40,943 bases of DNA, taken from positions 1 through 40,943 of the forward strand of contig SHXX01000011.1 of the NCBI GenBank assembly GCA_009693165.1, written 5' to 3'. The notes beneath the pieces are model-generated. The model was not told the origin of the DNA. It saw only the letters and a program-made list of their open reading frames with translations, and did not search any database. Every line of letters starts with the position of its first letter. The first letter of the stretch is position 1. The DNA is from Chloroflexota bacterium (GTDB lineage Bacteria; Chloroflexota; UBA11872; UBA12225). Shown one piece after another: positions 10,160 to 19,577 of this stretch. The position numbers and the translations under genes are program-made.

Positions 10160-11812
10160 CTAACCAGTTTGGCGCATGGCCGCCACCGAGCGTCTCCACC
10201 ATCCGACAGCAAGCCGCGAAGTGGGCGCTGACTGCCCGCAGTACGTGGATATGCTGAGGAGAACGCCACACGAGGCTAACGTGGTGATGAGGGAGGAGCC
10301 TCCGTAGCTGAAAAACGGGAGCGTAATTCCGGTGAAGGGAACACTGCTCGTCATCACAGCCATGTTGAGAAACCCCTGGAACGCGATGCCAAACGTCAGC
10401 CCGGTGGCAATATATCGGCCGAGGGTGTCCGGCGCACGTCCCGCGATCACCATTCCCCGATACAGAAAAACTGTGAACATGGCGAGGGTAATGAGGGTCC
10501 CGATGAGCCCAAACTCTTCGCCGATCACCGCGAAGATGCTGTCCGTGTTCGGATAGGGGAGAAACAGAAATTTCTGCCTACCCATGCCGAACCCGACACC
10601 TTTCATTCCTCCGGAACCAAGGGCAAGGAGCGATTGCACCACGTGGTACCCGTCCTTTTGGGGATCGTCGAAAGGCGCGAGAAAGGTGGTGAACCGTGCC
10701 ATCCGGTAGGGTTCAATCCACGTCAGCAGAGCGATCATCCCGACTCCCAATGCCGCCATGGCACCGAATACCATCCAAGGCGCACCAGCAACGAGATAGA
10801 CGCAAGCACCTGTCGCCAGGATCACGATTGTTGTGCCTAGATCGGGTTGGAGCATCACCAGAATGGCAACCAAGCCATAGAGGAGCGCGTAGGGCGTGAG
10901 ACCGGACTTGATGGTCCGGGCACCTGTCCTTGAAGCTGCAAAGATACTTGCCAATATGATTACCAGGATTGGCTTTATGAACTCACTCGGCTGAAACTGC
11001 ATGCCGAAAAGATTTATCCAACGTGCTGCACCGTTTATCCTGACCCCTAACTCCAAACCTGGGACCGAGATCAGGACTAAGGTGATAATCAATGCAATCG
11101 CAAGTAGTGGGGCAAATCTGGGTAGCATGCGGTAATCGAGAGCCCACAGGCCACAGAGTGCGACGATCCCGATAGCCGCCGAACCCAACTGGCGCCACAG
11201 AAAGTGCAATTGATCCCTGTACTGCGTATATGCGGTCACCAGGCTGGCGCTCTGCATTGCGCAAACCCCGGTTACCAGCATGATGAAGATGAGGGCAAGT
11301 AACGGCCCATCGGGAGGGCTCTTTTGGGCAACTTGGTCTTCAGCATTCGTGGTCCATCGGGCCCGCCAGCCACTGACGAACCCACCCGTAAAGGGATTGA
11401 ATGGCGCACCGATCTCTGCATTGGAAGCCGGAGGGGGTTCTCTCCTGACATTCGACGACGTTTCGTTGCAGGGAAGCGACGGACCAGCATCCGGTGAACT
11501 CACGGCGCCACGTTCCTCGTGCACCGCTGATCGTCGCGAAGCAGGTGCAGGCTTGCCGAATTCCCGGAACGATCGGGTCAAGCTGCCAAGTAAGCCGCCA
11601 TCACTTGGTCGAACTTTCGGCCGGAGCGTTTCGGCCCGACTTGCTCTCCGGTGACGTGCTGGCGTGGCATCATCTGGGGGAGCGATTATGGGGATACCCG
11701 ACGCACTGATTCCCACGGCTTCACCGATTTGCGATCCAGATGAAGAAGGCATCCCAATCCGCGCATGTGCGCGGCGAGGTGCTTCGAATGAAGGTCGGTT
11801 TCGAGTGAACAT
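10160..11812 (-). CDS. ftsW: Septal SEDS glycosyltransferase FtsW with long N-terminal extension
   Basis: SEDS motifs GARINLFGMQFQPSEF-like (NGAARWINLFGMQFQPSEFIKP), LQPDLGTTIVI, FIFAVIGEEFGLIG-like, PFFSYGGSSLI; start at M60 of the listed ORF, placing it clear of mraY. Confidence 0.92.
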   Translation of the reverse strand: MFTRNRPSFEAPRRAHARIGMPSSSGSQIGEAVGISASGIPIIAPPDDATPARHRRASRAETLRPKVRPSDGGLLGSLTRSFREFGKPAPASRRSAVHEERGAVSSPDAGPSLPCNETSSNVRREPPPASNAEIGAPFNPFTGGFVSGWRARWTTNAEDQVAQKSPPDGPLLALIFIMLVTGVCAMQSASLVTAYTQYRDQLHFLWRQLGSAAIGIVALCGLWALDYRMLPRFAPLLAIALIITLVLISVPGLELGVRINGAARWINLFGMQFQPSEFIKPILVIILASIFAASRTGARTIKSGLTPYALLYGLVAILVMLQPDLGTTIVILATGACVYLVAGAPWMVFGAMAALGVGMIALLTWIEPYRMARFTTFLAPFDDPQKDGYHVVQSLLALGSGGMKGVGFGMGRQKFLFLPYPNTDSIFAVIGEEFGLIGTLITLAMFTVFLYRGMVIAGRAPDTLGRYIATGLTFGIAFQGFLNMAVMTSSVPFTGITLPFFSYGGSSLITTLASCGVLLSISTYCGQSAPTSRLAVGWWRRSVAAMRQTG

Positions 11813-11870
11813 CGCGTCCTGTCGTTCCCATCCACATGTCAAGGGCTGTATGTGATGCCTAGACCAGCTT

Positions 11871-12830
11871 TCATTGCTGCGATGCGAGGATTGCGACGAT
11901 TGCCCCCACTGCGCCAGCAATCCAGAACCTCTGAACAACCCAGGTCTCTTTCCATCCAACGCGCTCAAAGTGATGATGGAGGGGGGCATACCGCAGGATC
12001 CGACGACCGCGGATTTTCATGCTCAGCACTTGTGCGATGTCTGCGAGGGCGTTTGCAACAAACACGATGCCCGCCGGGATCAGAAGAAATGGTTCGCCAA
12101 GGAGCAAGGCGATCACCCCGAGCAGGCCTCCCAGTGGCAAGGAACCAGCATCTCCCATCCACATCTGTGCCGGGAATGCGTTGAACCAGAGATAGGCCAG
12201 AATGCCTCCCACGAGCGTGGCGCAGAGCGAGGCGGTTGTGACATCGCCCCGCGTCGTTGCAATTACCCAGAAAGCCAGGAAGGCCAAACTGCAGGTAGTT
12301 GCTGCGAGGCTGTCGAGCCCGTCAGTGATTGCGACGGAGCTGGTCGTGGCAACCAAGACGAACGCTGCAAACACGATGTATCCCCACCATGGCAGCGGGA
12401 TCAGTCCGAAGAATGGCACGTGAACCAAACCGCGTCCACTTAACTGGATTGCATACGCTGCCACGACGCTTACAACGATTTCAACCACCCACTTGAAAGC
12501 GGGGGATAGACCGGCAGAACGTGTCTTGCCGACCAGTGTCCTCAAGTCATCGACGATGCCAAGCGCCCCCAAGGCAAGTGCGACTCCGAGTGGGATCAAA
12601 ACGTCCCAGCGGCCGGCAGTTAGGCAGTAGATGGAAATCACTGTCAGGACAGGCACCAGGAACACGATGCCACCCATCGTTGGCGTACCTGCCTTGTGGG
12701 CGTGTTCTTCTGGTTCGCTCGGATTAAGTTGCTTGCCCAATTGGCGTCGCTGGAGGAACCCAAGCCATCGGGGTCCGAGGGCGAATCCGAACACGAACGT
12801 GACAAGTGCGAGTGCTAACGGAGTTCCCAG
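11871..12830 (-). CDS. mraY: Phospho-N-acetylmuramoyl-pentapeptide transferase
   Basis: HKAGTPTMGGIVFL, DDLRTL, ITDGLDSLAAT, MWMGDAGSLPLGG, APLHHHFERVGWKE. The GTG at 12794 would truncate TM1; an in-frame CTG at 12830 with AGGAG 8 nt upstream is the likelier start. Confidence 0.93.
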   Translation of the reverse strand: MGTPLALALVTFVFGFALGPRWLGFLQRRQLGKQLNPSEPEEHAHKAGTPTMGGIVFLVPVLTVISIYCLTAGRWDVLIPLGVALALGALGIVDDLRTLVGKTRSAGLSPAFKWVVEIVVSVVAAYAIQLSGRGLVHVPFFGLIPLPWWGYIVFAAFVLVATTSSVAITDGLDSLAATTCSLAFLAFWVIATTRGDVTTASLCATLVGGILAYLWFNAFPAQMWMGDAGSLPLGGLLGVIALLLGEPFLLIPAGIVFVANALADIAQVLSMKIRGRRILRYAPLHHHFERVGWKETWVVQRFWIAGAVGAIVAILASQQ

Positions 12831-12878
12831 GGCTTCGTCTCCTGATCGAAGGTTGGTGGTTCAGGTTTGGGCTGAGTA

Positions 12879-14486
12879 CTACCCTTCGATAGAAGACGCG
12901 CTTGAGATGCCGGTGGACGCACTTCCGAATGCCTCTTGCAACATGGCCACGACACCTTCCATCCGCATGCCCCGCGACCCCTTAACCAGAACGGTCCACG
13001 GTCCGGAGCGGCCAGCCAATGTGTTCCATGATGTCAACGCAGGCACCACATCTCGGGCGGCCGAAACGCGCAGGATTGCGTCTTGGTCCATCCCGTTGCG
13101 AGCAGCCTCGCTTGCAATCCCCGTGGCTGCCGTTCCAGTCGCCACAAGCAGGTCGGCGCGACCTTTTACCGCCTCTCCCACGATCCGGTGTGCCTCGGCT
13201 TCGAAGTTACCGAGCTCAAACATGTCCCCGAGAACCGCGATGCGAAGGCCGGGTTGCGATGCCAGGACATCAAGCGCAGCGATGCAAGACGCCGGACTGG
13301 CATTGTAAGTGTCATCAAGCACGGTGACTTCGGGGGAGATGGTTATCGCCCTGATCCGGGGTGCTTCAAGTGGTTGCTCAAGGGCCTCGACAATTCCCTC
13401 CCACGAACAACCAGCGACGACCCCGACGGTGGCTGCCGCGAGGGCGCCGGTCAGGAAGTGGCGTCCGATCAATGGAAGCCTGACCCGGTGACGATGCCCC
13501 TGGTAGACGAGGGTGAAAAGTGTTCCCTTGAGCCCAACCGCCTCGACGTCAGTGGCACGAACCGTTGCACCTTCGGCCTCGCCAAAGGTCAGTACATTCG
13601 CAACCGTTCGTGATGCCATCCGTGCGACCCGTGGGTCGTCGGCGTTCAGGATTGCGAATCCGTCGGGTGGCAGCGCTTCCACAAGGCGCCCCTCCTCGAG
13701 TTCAACGGTATCGATATCGTTCAACTGGTGGAGGTGCTCGGCGTCAATCCGAGTAATCACCGCCATTGTCGGGCCGGCAATTTCTGCGAAGCGGACCATT
13801 TCACCTATTGCCGAAATCCCGATCTCCAAGGCAGCAAAGGTGTGTTCACTTGTCAGGCGCAAGAGGGTGAACGGCAGACCGAGTTCGTTGTTGAAGTTGC
13901 CCGCCGTGCGCAAAACGCGGTGACGCGTGCCGAGGACCGCTGCGACGAGGTCCTTCGTCGTTGTCTTGCCGACACTTCCGGCAATCGCCACGATGGGTGT
14001 CGACAGGCGTTGGCGCCACCAAATGGCAAGGTCCTGTAATGCCGTCATCGTTCCAGTTTCGCGATCGACGAGGATCAGCACGTGTTCAGGCAATTGGGGT
14101 CCGGCTGCGCCAGTCACGGGTGTTCCTGCGTGCGGTCCCACACGCTGCATAGGGGTTTGAAGTACGTCTGGACCGGTATCAATTACGACGGTTCGTCCGC
14201 TGGAAACCTGTCCCTCGAGATTTGCCGGAACGTGATCGACGATTGCTGCGATTGCCCCGTTCGCAAAGGCATCCGCGACGAAGGCATGCCCGTCACGGTG
14301 GGCACCTCGGATAGCGATGAACAGGCCGTTGGGTCCCATTGGGGGGTGGCCATCTGTCCTTGAGGACATCGAAACGGCTAGAAACCGAGGGGCCACATTT
14401 GGATTGTTTGAGACCGTCGACACGGCCCCCATGGATCTCCCCGTCCAGGTGACCAGGTCATCAAGGCCGAACATCCTTGATCGCAT
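12879..14486 (-). CDS. murF: UDP-N-acetylmuramoyl-tripeptide--D-alanyl-D-alanine ligase
   Basis: AIAGSVGKTTTKDLVAAVL, NFNNELGLPFTLL, LDDTYNASPAS, VLGDMFELG; start at M51 of the listed ORF preceded by GGGAGG. Confidence 0.93.
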   Translation of the reverse strand: MRSRMFGLDDLVTWTGRSMGAVSTVSNNPNVAPRFLAVSMSSRTDGHPPMGPNGLFIAIRGAHRDGHAFVADAFANGAIAAIVDHVPANLEGQVSSGRTVVIDTGPDVLQTPMQRVGPHAGTPVTGAAGPQLPEHVLILVDRETGTMTALQDLAIWWRQRLSTPIVAIAGSVGKTTTKDLVAAVLGTRHRVLRTAGNFNNELGLPFTLLRLTSEHTFAALEIGISAIGEMVRFAEIAGPTMAVITRIDAEHLHQLNDIDTVELEEGRLVEALPPDGFAILNADDPRVARMASRTVANVLTFGEAEGATVRATDVEAVGLKGTLFTLVYQGHRHRVRLPLIGRHFLTGALAAATVGVVAGCSWEGIVEALEQPLEAPRIRAITISPEVTVLDDTYNASPASCIAALDVLASQPGLRIAVLGDMFELGNFEAEAHRIVGEAVKGRADLLVATGTAATGIASEAARNGMDQDAILRVSAARDVVPALTSWNTLAGRSGPWTVLVKGSRGMRMEGVVAMLQEAFGSASTGISSASSIEG

Positions 14487-14625
14487 GGTGAGGCCTCCCA
14501 TATCTCTCGTTTGGCCATTCGGGACATCCGTGGGGTTTATCGCCCCCCAGAACGGTGGATGGCGACCGCGGGGTAGTCGTGCACCTTCCGAAGGAGTGCA
14601 ATGGATTCCGACAGTGCACTCCTCA

Positions 14626-16977
14626 TCACCGGGCACGAACAGGAGTGCGAATTACCTGGGCGGTGGCGGTCTCAATGATTTGTGCGATTGATGCGGTGGC
14701 AGACGGGCGTGCTGGCGGTGACGATTGTCTGTCAGGGACAGGAGTAGTTCCACGATTTGCCGCCGCCAGTGTTACCGCGTCAGTCGAAAGTGCCCGAGGG
14801 GTTGCCTGGGGTGTTCGAGTTGGTTGCGTCGGAACGGATTGCTGGTTGGAGACCGGTTGGCCCGCTCCATTTCGGAGAATCGCAGGTACCGCCGGTTTCG
14901 GTTCACGGCCACTGCCATCTCCTGCACGCGGTGTGCCTGTAGGCGTCGTCAGTGCGTTCGCGATCGATCGGGCTTCGGCGGTTGCGACGCCTGGAGGGAT
15001 GGCTTCCGTCCTTGGAACCTTGAGATAGCGTGTCAGTTCCTGGCCGATAATTGCGAATGCAGGCTTCGCAATAAGTGATCCCCAAGGCTCGTCCTTAGGC
15101 CGATCTATCTTGACGAGGATCACGAACTGAGGATCCGAGGCCGGGACGGCGCCAATGAATGACGCGATTGTCTGGGTCACGTCGTAGCCACCGGCGACGG
15201 GAATGCTTGCGGTCCCGGTCTTGCCAGCGACCTGGAACCCCGGGACCAACGTGCCTCGCGTCTCGCCGTTCTCGGCGGACCGAAACAGCATTTTCAATAG
15301 TGATGCCGCGGTCTCACGAGTGATCGCCTGACGGACAATCTGCGGACGGACCTGTTCAACCATTTCGCCCGTGACAGGGTTGACAACGGCCTTCACAATG
15401 AACGGGCGCATCAAGAGGCCACCGTTGGCGACCGCAGACACTGCGGTAACAATTTGCATCGGTGTCACAGCGATTGCCTGGCCGAATGAGTTGGTCGCCA
15501 AATCGACTTCAGCCCAGTCCGAGGATTTAGGATTTTTGACAATCCCGATCCCTTCTCCCTGAAGTTCAACCTTGGTTTGAGCACCAAAACCAAATGCGGT
15601 GACGTATCGATAAAAAAGCGTCTTGCCGAGCCGGAAGGCAGTCCAGCTTGCGCCGATGTTGCTACTTTTCTCAAGCAACTGCGTCATGGTGATCCGCCCA
15701 TTCGCCTTGCCGTCCCAGTTATGGATCGTGTATCCGCCGATGGACAGCGCGCCGGAATCGTCCATGGTCGTATCAGGTGTGACGAGGCGTTCGTTGAGCG
15801 CGGCTGCCATCGTGATGACCTTGAAGGTTGAACCCGGCTCGTAGGCGAAAGTGATTGCAGGGTTCGTCAGGATTTCTGGGTTACGGGCCGCCTCCGCGTA
15901 CCGGTTTGGATCGAAGGTCGGCTGGTTCGCCATCGCGAGGATCTCGCCGGTCTTAGGGTTCATGACGATCACCGTGCCACCGTCGGCCCTGTGTTCGATC
16001 ACGGCGCGCTCGAGTTCACGTTCCGCGATGTACTGGATAGTCCGGTCCATCGTGAGGATCAGATCCATGCCATCGAGTGGCGGACGCCAGTCGCGGTCAC
16101 TGAAGCCGATCTCGTTGCCAGCGGTGTCACGCTCTGCGCGAAGGTGTCCCGGAAGTCCGGCCAGTTCCTTGTTCCAGTAGCCTTCGAGCCCGTAATTTCC
16201 ATTTCCATCCCCGTCAACGAACCCAAGGACGTGCGATCCAAGCGAGCGCTCGGGATACGTCCGGCGTGTTGTCGGCTCGAGGAAAATGCCGGGCAGTGCC
16301 AGCGCGATGATTTGGTCAGAAATGGCTTGGTCTACACGGGTGCCACCGAGGAGGCGCACGTAGGGTTTGGTCTTGTCGGAAAGCAGTCGAAGGAGCTCAC
16401 TGGCATCTGTGCCGAGAACGGGCGCGAGTTTCGCCGCGACTTCCTCTGGACGACGTATCTGGTCGGGTACGGCAAAGATAAAGTCAACTGCGAGGTTTCC
16501 GGCAAGGAGTTCGCCAGCGGTATCACGGATGGTTCCGCGTCTTGCCGGAACTGCCGTATCCAAGGAATGCTGCGCGTTAAGTTGGACCGTCAACCGACCG
16601 GATTCCAGAACTTGCCAATGTATAAGTCGTAACGCGATCACGAAGGCTATCACCAACGGCACCCAGACTAGCACCCCTTGCCGGCTGCCAAACCATCGTC
16701 GGCTCCACGGGGCTGGAGCGGGAGCCTCATGGTCAGGTCCGGGCACCCCGACCCTTCCCCCAGGTGTCGATGGGTTCCCAATGGTGCGTGGTCGGGGTGC
16801 CGTCTGGGGTGTGGAGCGATCCCGCGGGCGATAGGGGCCATATCCAGAGATCAAGGACGCCTCCCGGTCGACAGGAAATGCTCCGTCAGCGGGGCGGTTG
16901 ATTGATCCACAGTGCGGAAGGGTGCCAGGTTTCCGGCTGTCACGGCCGGGCACTCCGGATCGGCGTCTCTCCAACAT
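14626..16977 (-). CDS. ftsI: Class B penicillin-binding protein / septal transpeptidase FtsI-like
   Basis: SxxK EPGSTFKVI, SxN KSSNIGA, KTG GKTGTAS; RRGTIRDTAGELLA N-terminal PBP motif; dcw position. Confidence 0.9.
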   Translation of the reverse strand: MLERRRSGVPGRDSRKPGTLPHCGSINRPADGAFPVDREASLISGYGPYRPRDRSTPQTAPRPRTIGNPSTPGGRVGVPGPDHEAPAPAPWSRRWFGSRQGVLVWVPLVIAFVIALRLIHWQVLESGRLTVQLNAQHSLDTAVPARRGTIRDTAGELLAGNLAVDFIFAVPDQIRRPEEVAAKLAPVLGTDASELLRLLSDKTKPYVRLLGGTRVDQAISDQIIALALPGIFLEPTTRRTYPERSLGSHVLGFVDGDGNGNYGLEGYWNKELAGLPGHLRAERDTAGNEIGFSDRDWRPPLDGMDLILTMDRTIQYIAERELERAVIEHRADGGTVIVMNPKTGEILAMANQPTFDPNRYAEAARNPEILTNPAITFAYEPGSTFKVITMAAALNERLVTPDTTMDDSGALSIGGYTIHNWDGKANGRITMTQLLEKSSNIGASWTAFRLGKTLFYRYVTAFGFGAQTKVELQGEGIGIVKNPKSSDWAEVDLATNSFGQAIAVTPMQIVTAVSAVANGGLLMRPFIVKAVVNPVTGEMVEQVRPQIVRQAITRETAASLLKMLFRSAENGETRGTLVPGFQVAGKTGTASIPVAGGYDVTQTIASFIGAVPASDPQFVILVKIDRPKDEPWGSLIAKPAFAIIGQELTRYLKVPRTEAIPPGVATAEARSIANALTTPTGTPRAGDGSGREPKPAVPAILRNGAGQPVSNQQSVPTQPTRTPQATPRALSTDAVTLAAANRGTTPVPDRQSSPPARPSATASIAQIIETATAQVIRTPVRAR

Positions 16978-17557
16978 TCAGCGGAGGTAATTGAGGTCGC
17001 GACTGGTCGAAGTTTCCCGTGAGTGCATTCCAGATCTCATGGAGAGACGCGTTCACGGTGGTTTCAGGTTGCTTGATCAGAAGCGGCTCTTCCGGGACAC
17101 CTGGAAGGTGAAAGGTAATGCGCAGCGCGTTCTGCAATGACGGGTTTTCGAGGTGGGTTCGTGCCTGCGCATCACGAAGGCGCTGGTCGATGTCAATGGG
17201 CGACGGGCGCGAGCGGACGTAATCCGGAGACGTTGCAGGTACGAGACCAAGGCGGGTAGTCGCATCGCGTTCGATGCGGGTGAACGCCTGGAGTTCGGAC
17301 GCGCGGTTCAAAAGACGTTGTTCTTCACGTTCGAGGCGAACACGACGTTGTTCGAAATCACGAATGTCGTAGCCGGTCGCAGCGACTCTTGATGCCCCGG
17401 TCAGGTAAAGGATCACGATGACGGCGACGATGAACGCAATGAATAGGACCGGAAGTACTTGGGCGCCGATCGTGTTGAAGCTCTCGACCAATCCGTGTAA
17501 CACACGCCGGAGTGGCTGATCTTCGCCCGAGATTGATGGTGCCTTCATGGTCTTCAC
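16940..17557 (-). CDS. FtsL/FtsB-like single-TM coiled-coil division protein
   Basis: N-terminal TM (VLPVLFIAFIVAVIVILYLTG) then heptad-like EQRRVRLEREEQRLLNRASELQAF; located between rsmH and ftsI, the canonical ftsL position. Confidence 0.65.
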   Translation of the reverse strand: MKTMKAPSISGEDQPLRRVLHGLVESFNTIGAQVLPVLFIAFIVAVIVILYLTGASRVAATGYDIRDFEQRRVRLEREEQRLLNRASELQAFTRIERDATTRLGLVPATSPDYVRSRPSPIDIDQRLRDAQARTHLENPSLQNALRITFHLPGVPEEPLLIKQPETTVNASLHEIWNALTGNFDQSRPQLPPLNVGETPIRSARP

Positions 17558-17623
17558 TGTCTGAGGAGGAGCGATTTCTGGTGAACGACGACGGCACGCC
17601 CGGGAAAATGATCTATCGCGGTG

Positions 17624-18637
17624 TCACCAATCGCGATTTGGCCCTTGGTTCGCACCACTCGTACCGACTGCAACGACCCGGAGGCGGGCACTGCGACTCC
17701 TCGGGTTCTGATTGGTCTCATCCTCCGTTGCAACGAGGGGTTTGGGCGTAAGGACTCGTACCGTCGCGGTTGCTCCGCAGACACATACTGGCAGACGAGG
17801 CGGGCATACGCAGCGTCCAGCAGCTCGCGAGAACGCCAGTTTCACGATGCGGTCCTCTAGGGAGTGGAAACAAATTATTGCGATACGGCCACCAGGGCGT
17901 ACGGCACGCAAGGCCTGGGGAATTACAGAATCCAGCGCCTCGAGTTCGCCATTGACAACGATGCGGAGCGCCTGAAATGTCCGTGTCGCCGGGTGGATAG
18001 CTGGCGCTCGGCCGGCGGATTGCCGTCGTTGCCTCGGCATCACGCTCGCGATGCAATCGGCAAGGTCGGTCGTCTCCACGAAAGCGCGATAGGCACGGCG
18101 CTCAACGATTGCACGTGCCACGCGCCTAGCAAGCCGCTCTTCACCAAACTGGTCAATCAGATCGGCCAATGACCTCTCATCCAAGTCGTTGACAAGGTTC
18201 GCGGCGGTTTGTCCGCGAGACTGGTCCATTCGCATGTCAAGTGGCCCGGAGCTGCGAAAGGAGAAACCGCGATCGGGTTGGTCTAGGTGCATCGATGAAA
18301 CGCCAATGTCGAGGAGGATGCCGTCGACGGAACTAGGCTCGCCCCATCCAATCCCTGCAAGCACCTGCCCGAGGTTTCGGAAATCGTCCCTTACGAATTT
18401 GACCCGCGATCCGAACCGTTGCAAGCGTGACCGGCAAAGATCCAGGGCCGATGCGTCACGGTCCATCCCGAGGCACTGGCCGTCTGGCCCGGATTGAGTG
18501 AGGATAGCCTCGAGGTGTCCTCCCGCACCTGCCGTGGCATCCACATATCGACCACCAGGTTGTGGTGCGAGCAGGTTGATCACCTGGCGTAGGAGTACTG
18601 GCACATGTGCATGCGCCTCCTGCGGTGAACTCACCAA
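17624..18637 (-). CDS. rsmH: 16S rRNA (cytosine1402-N4)-methyltransferase
   Basis: HVPVLLRQVINLLAPQPGGRYVDATAGAGGHLEAIL, LDIGVSSMHLDQPDRGFSFRSSGPLDMRMDQ, RPGGRIAIICFHSLEDRIVK. Confidence 0.96.
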   Translation of the reverse strand: MVSSPQEAHAHVPVLLRQVINLLAPQPGGRYVDATAGAGGHLEAILTQSGPDGQCLGMDRDASALDLCRSRLQRFGSRVKFVRDDFRNLGQVLAGIGWGEPSSVDGILLDIGVSSMHLDQPDRGFSFRSSGPLDMRMDQSRGQTAANLVNDLDERSLADLIDQFGEERLARRVARAIVERRAYRAFVETTDLADCIASVMPRQRRQSAGRAPAIHPATRTFQALRIVVNGELEALDSVIPQALRAVRPGGRIAIICFHSLEDRIVKLAFSRAAGRCVCPPRLPVCVCGATATVRVLTPKPLVATEDETNQNPRSRSARLRVVAVGTSGANQGPNRDW

Positions 18638-18697
18638 AGAGCACCCCCTGCGGTCAGGGCGGCAATCTTGGGAGATTGAGGACCAACTGGGAGACGG

Positions 18698-19408
18698 TCA
18701 CGCATTTGGAATGAACAGCAGTCGCCCGCACGAGGGGCAGGGAAATGGTGCTTCGGCTCGACGTGCCCGTTGGGCATCGCCGGACGGAATATCGGTGCGG
18801 CAACCTTGACATTGTGAACCGCTGAGTTCGGCGACAGGAACGCCATCGGACGACTTGACCCTTTGCCGGTTATATGCCTCGGCGTCCTCCGGTGGCATTC
18901 CTTCAACCAGTGAGAGCCGATCTGCAGTCAGTGCATCGCGCCGGGACGTTGCGGAGGTTCGTTCGGCGACCCGTTGAATGTTGCCTGCCTGAAGACTTGC
19001 AAGCGCGGTCGCCACGGCGGATTCAACCCGTACCAGATCCCGCTGTGTCCGCTCGGTAGCCTCCATCACGCCCAGGGTTTGCTCTTCGATCCCGTTTCGG
19101 CGGGACCGTTCCCGGTCCAACTCGACACGGAGCATCTCGAGCTCCCGCGGGGAACCCTTGCCGGACCAAAGTCGGGTGTCGAGTTCCTTGATCCGTGCTT
19201 CAAGCTGGGCGAGTTCGAACTCTCTGTCACGTTGACGCGACAGCGCTTGGGCGACAGAGTCCTTGGCTCGGCGGATTGCAATGTCTCCGGCCTTCACCTT
19301 GACTTGGTCGCCCAGTTGGGAGGTCAATTGGGTGATCCGGGACTCGACTTGCTGGATTTCTGAATCCATGCGCCAGAGGTTCCAGACCGCACGGGCACGT
19401 TCGCTCAT
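18698..19408 (-). CDS. Coiled-coil protein with C-terminal C4 zinc ribbon (CdsZ/DUF164-like)
   Basis: Long charged coiled coil followed by CQGCRTDIPSGDAQRARRAEAPFPCPSCGRLLF. Confidence 0.8.
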   Translation of the reverse strand: MSERARAVWNLWRMDSEIQQVESRITQLTSQLGDQVKVKAGDIAIRRAKDSVAQALSRQRDREFELAQLEARIKELDTRLWSGKGSPRELEMLRVELDRERSRRNGIEEQTLGVMEATERTQRDLVRVESAVATALASLQAGNIQRVAERTSATSRRDALTADRLSLVEGMPPEDAEAYNRQRVKSSDGVPVAELSGSQCQGCRTDIPSGDAQRARRAEAPFPCPSCGRLLFIPNA

Positions 19409-19577
19409 CCTGCGCCTTTCCTGGCACCCGGCAAGTTGCCGGCTTCGGACGGAGTTTCCACAGTAGGGATTGCGCTCAAACTGAGTATACGAACCTCACT
19501 CTCCCCCCGACCTGTATGACTTGCACTGTTGCAATTCGAGTGCCGCGGACGAGGCGTGAGCAAACGCGAAGTTGGCC

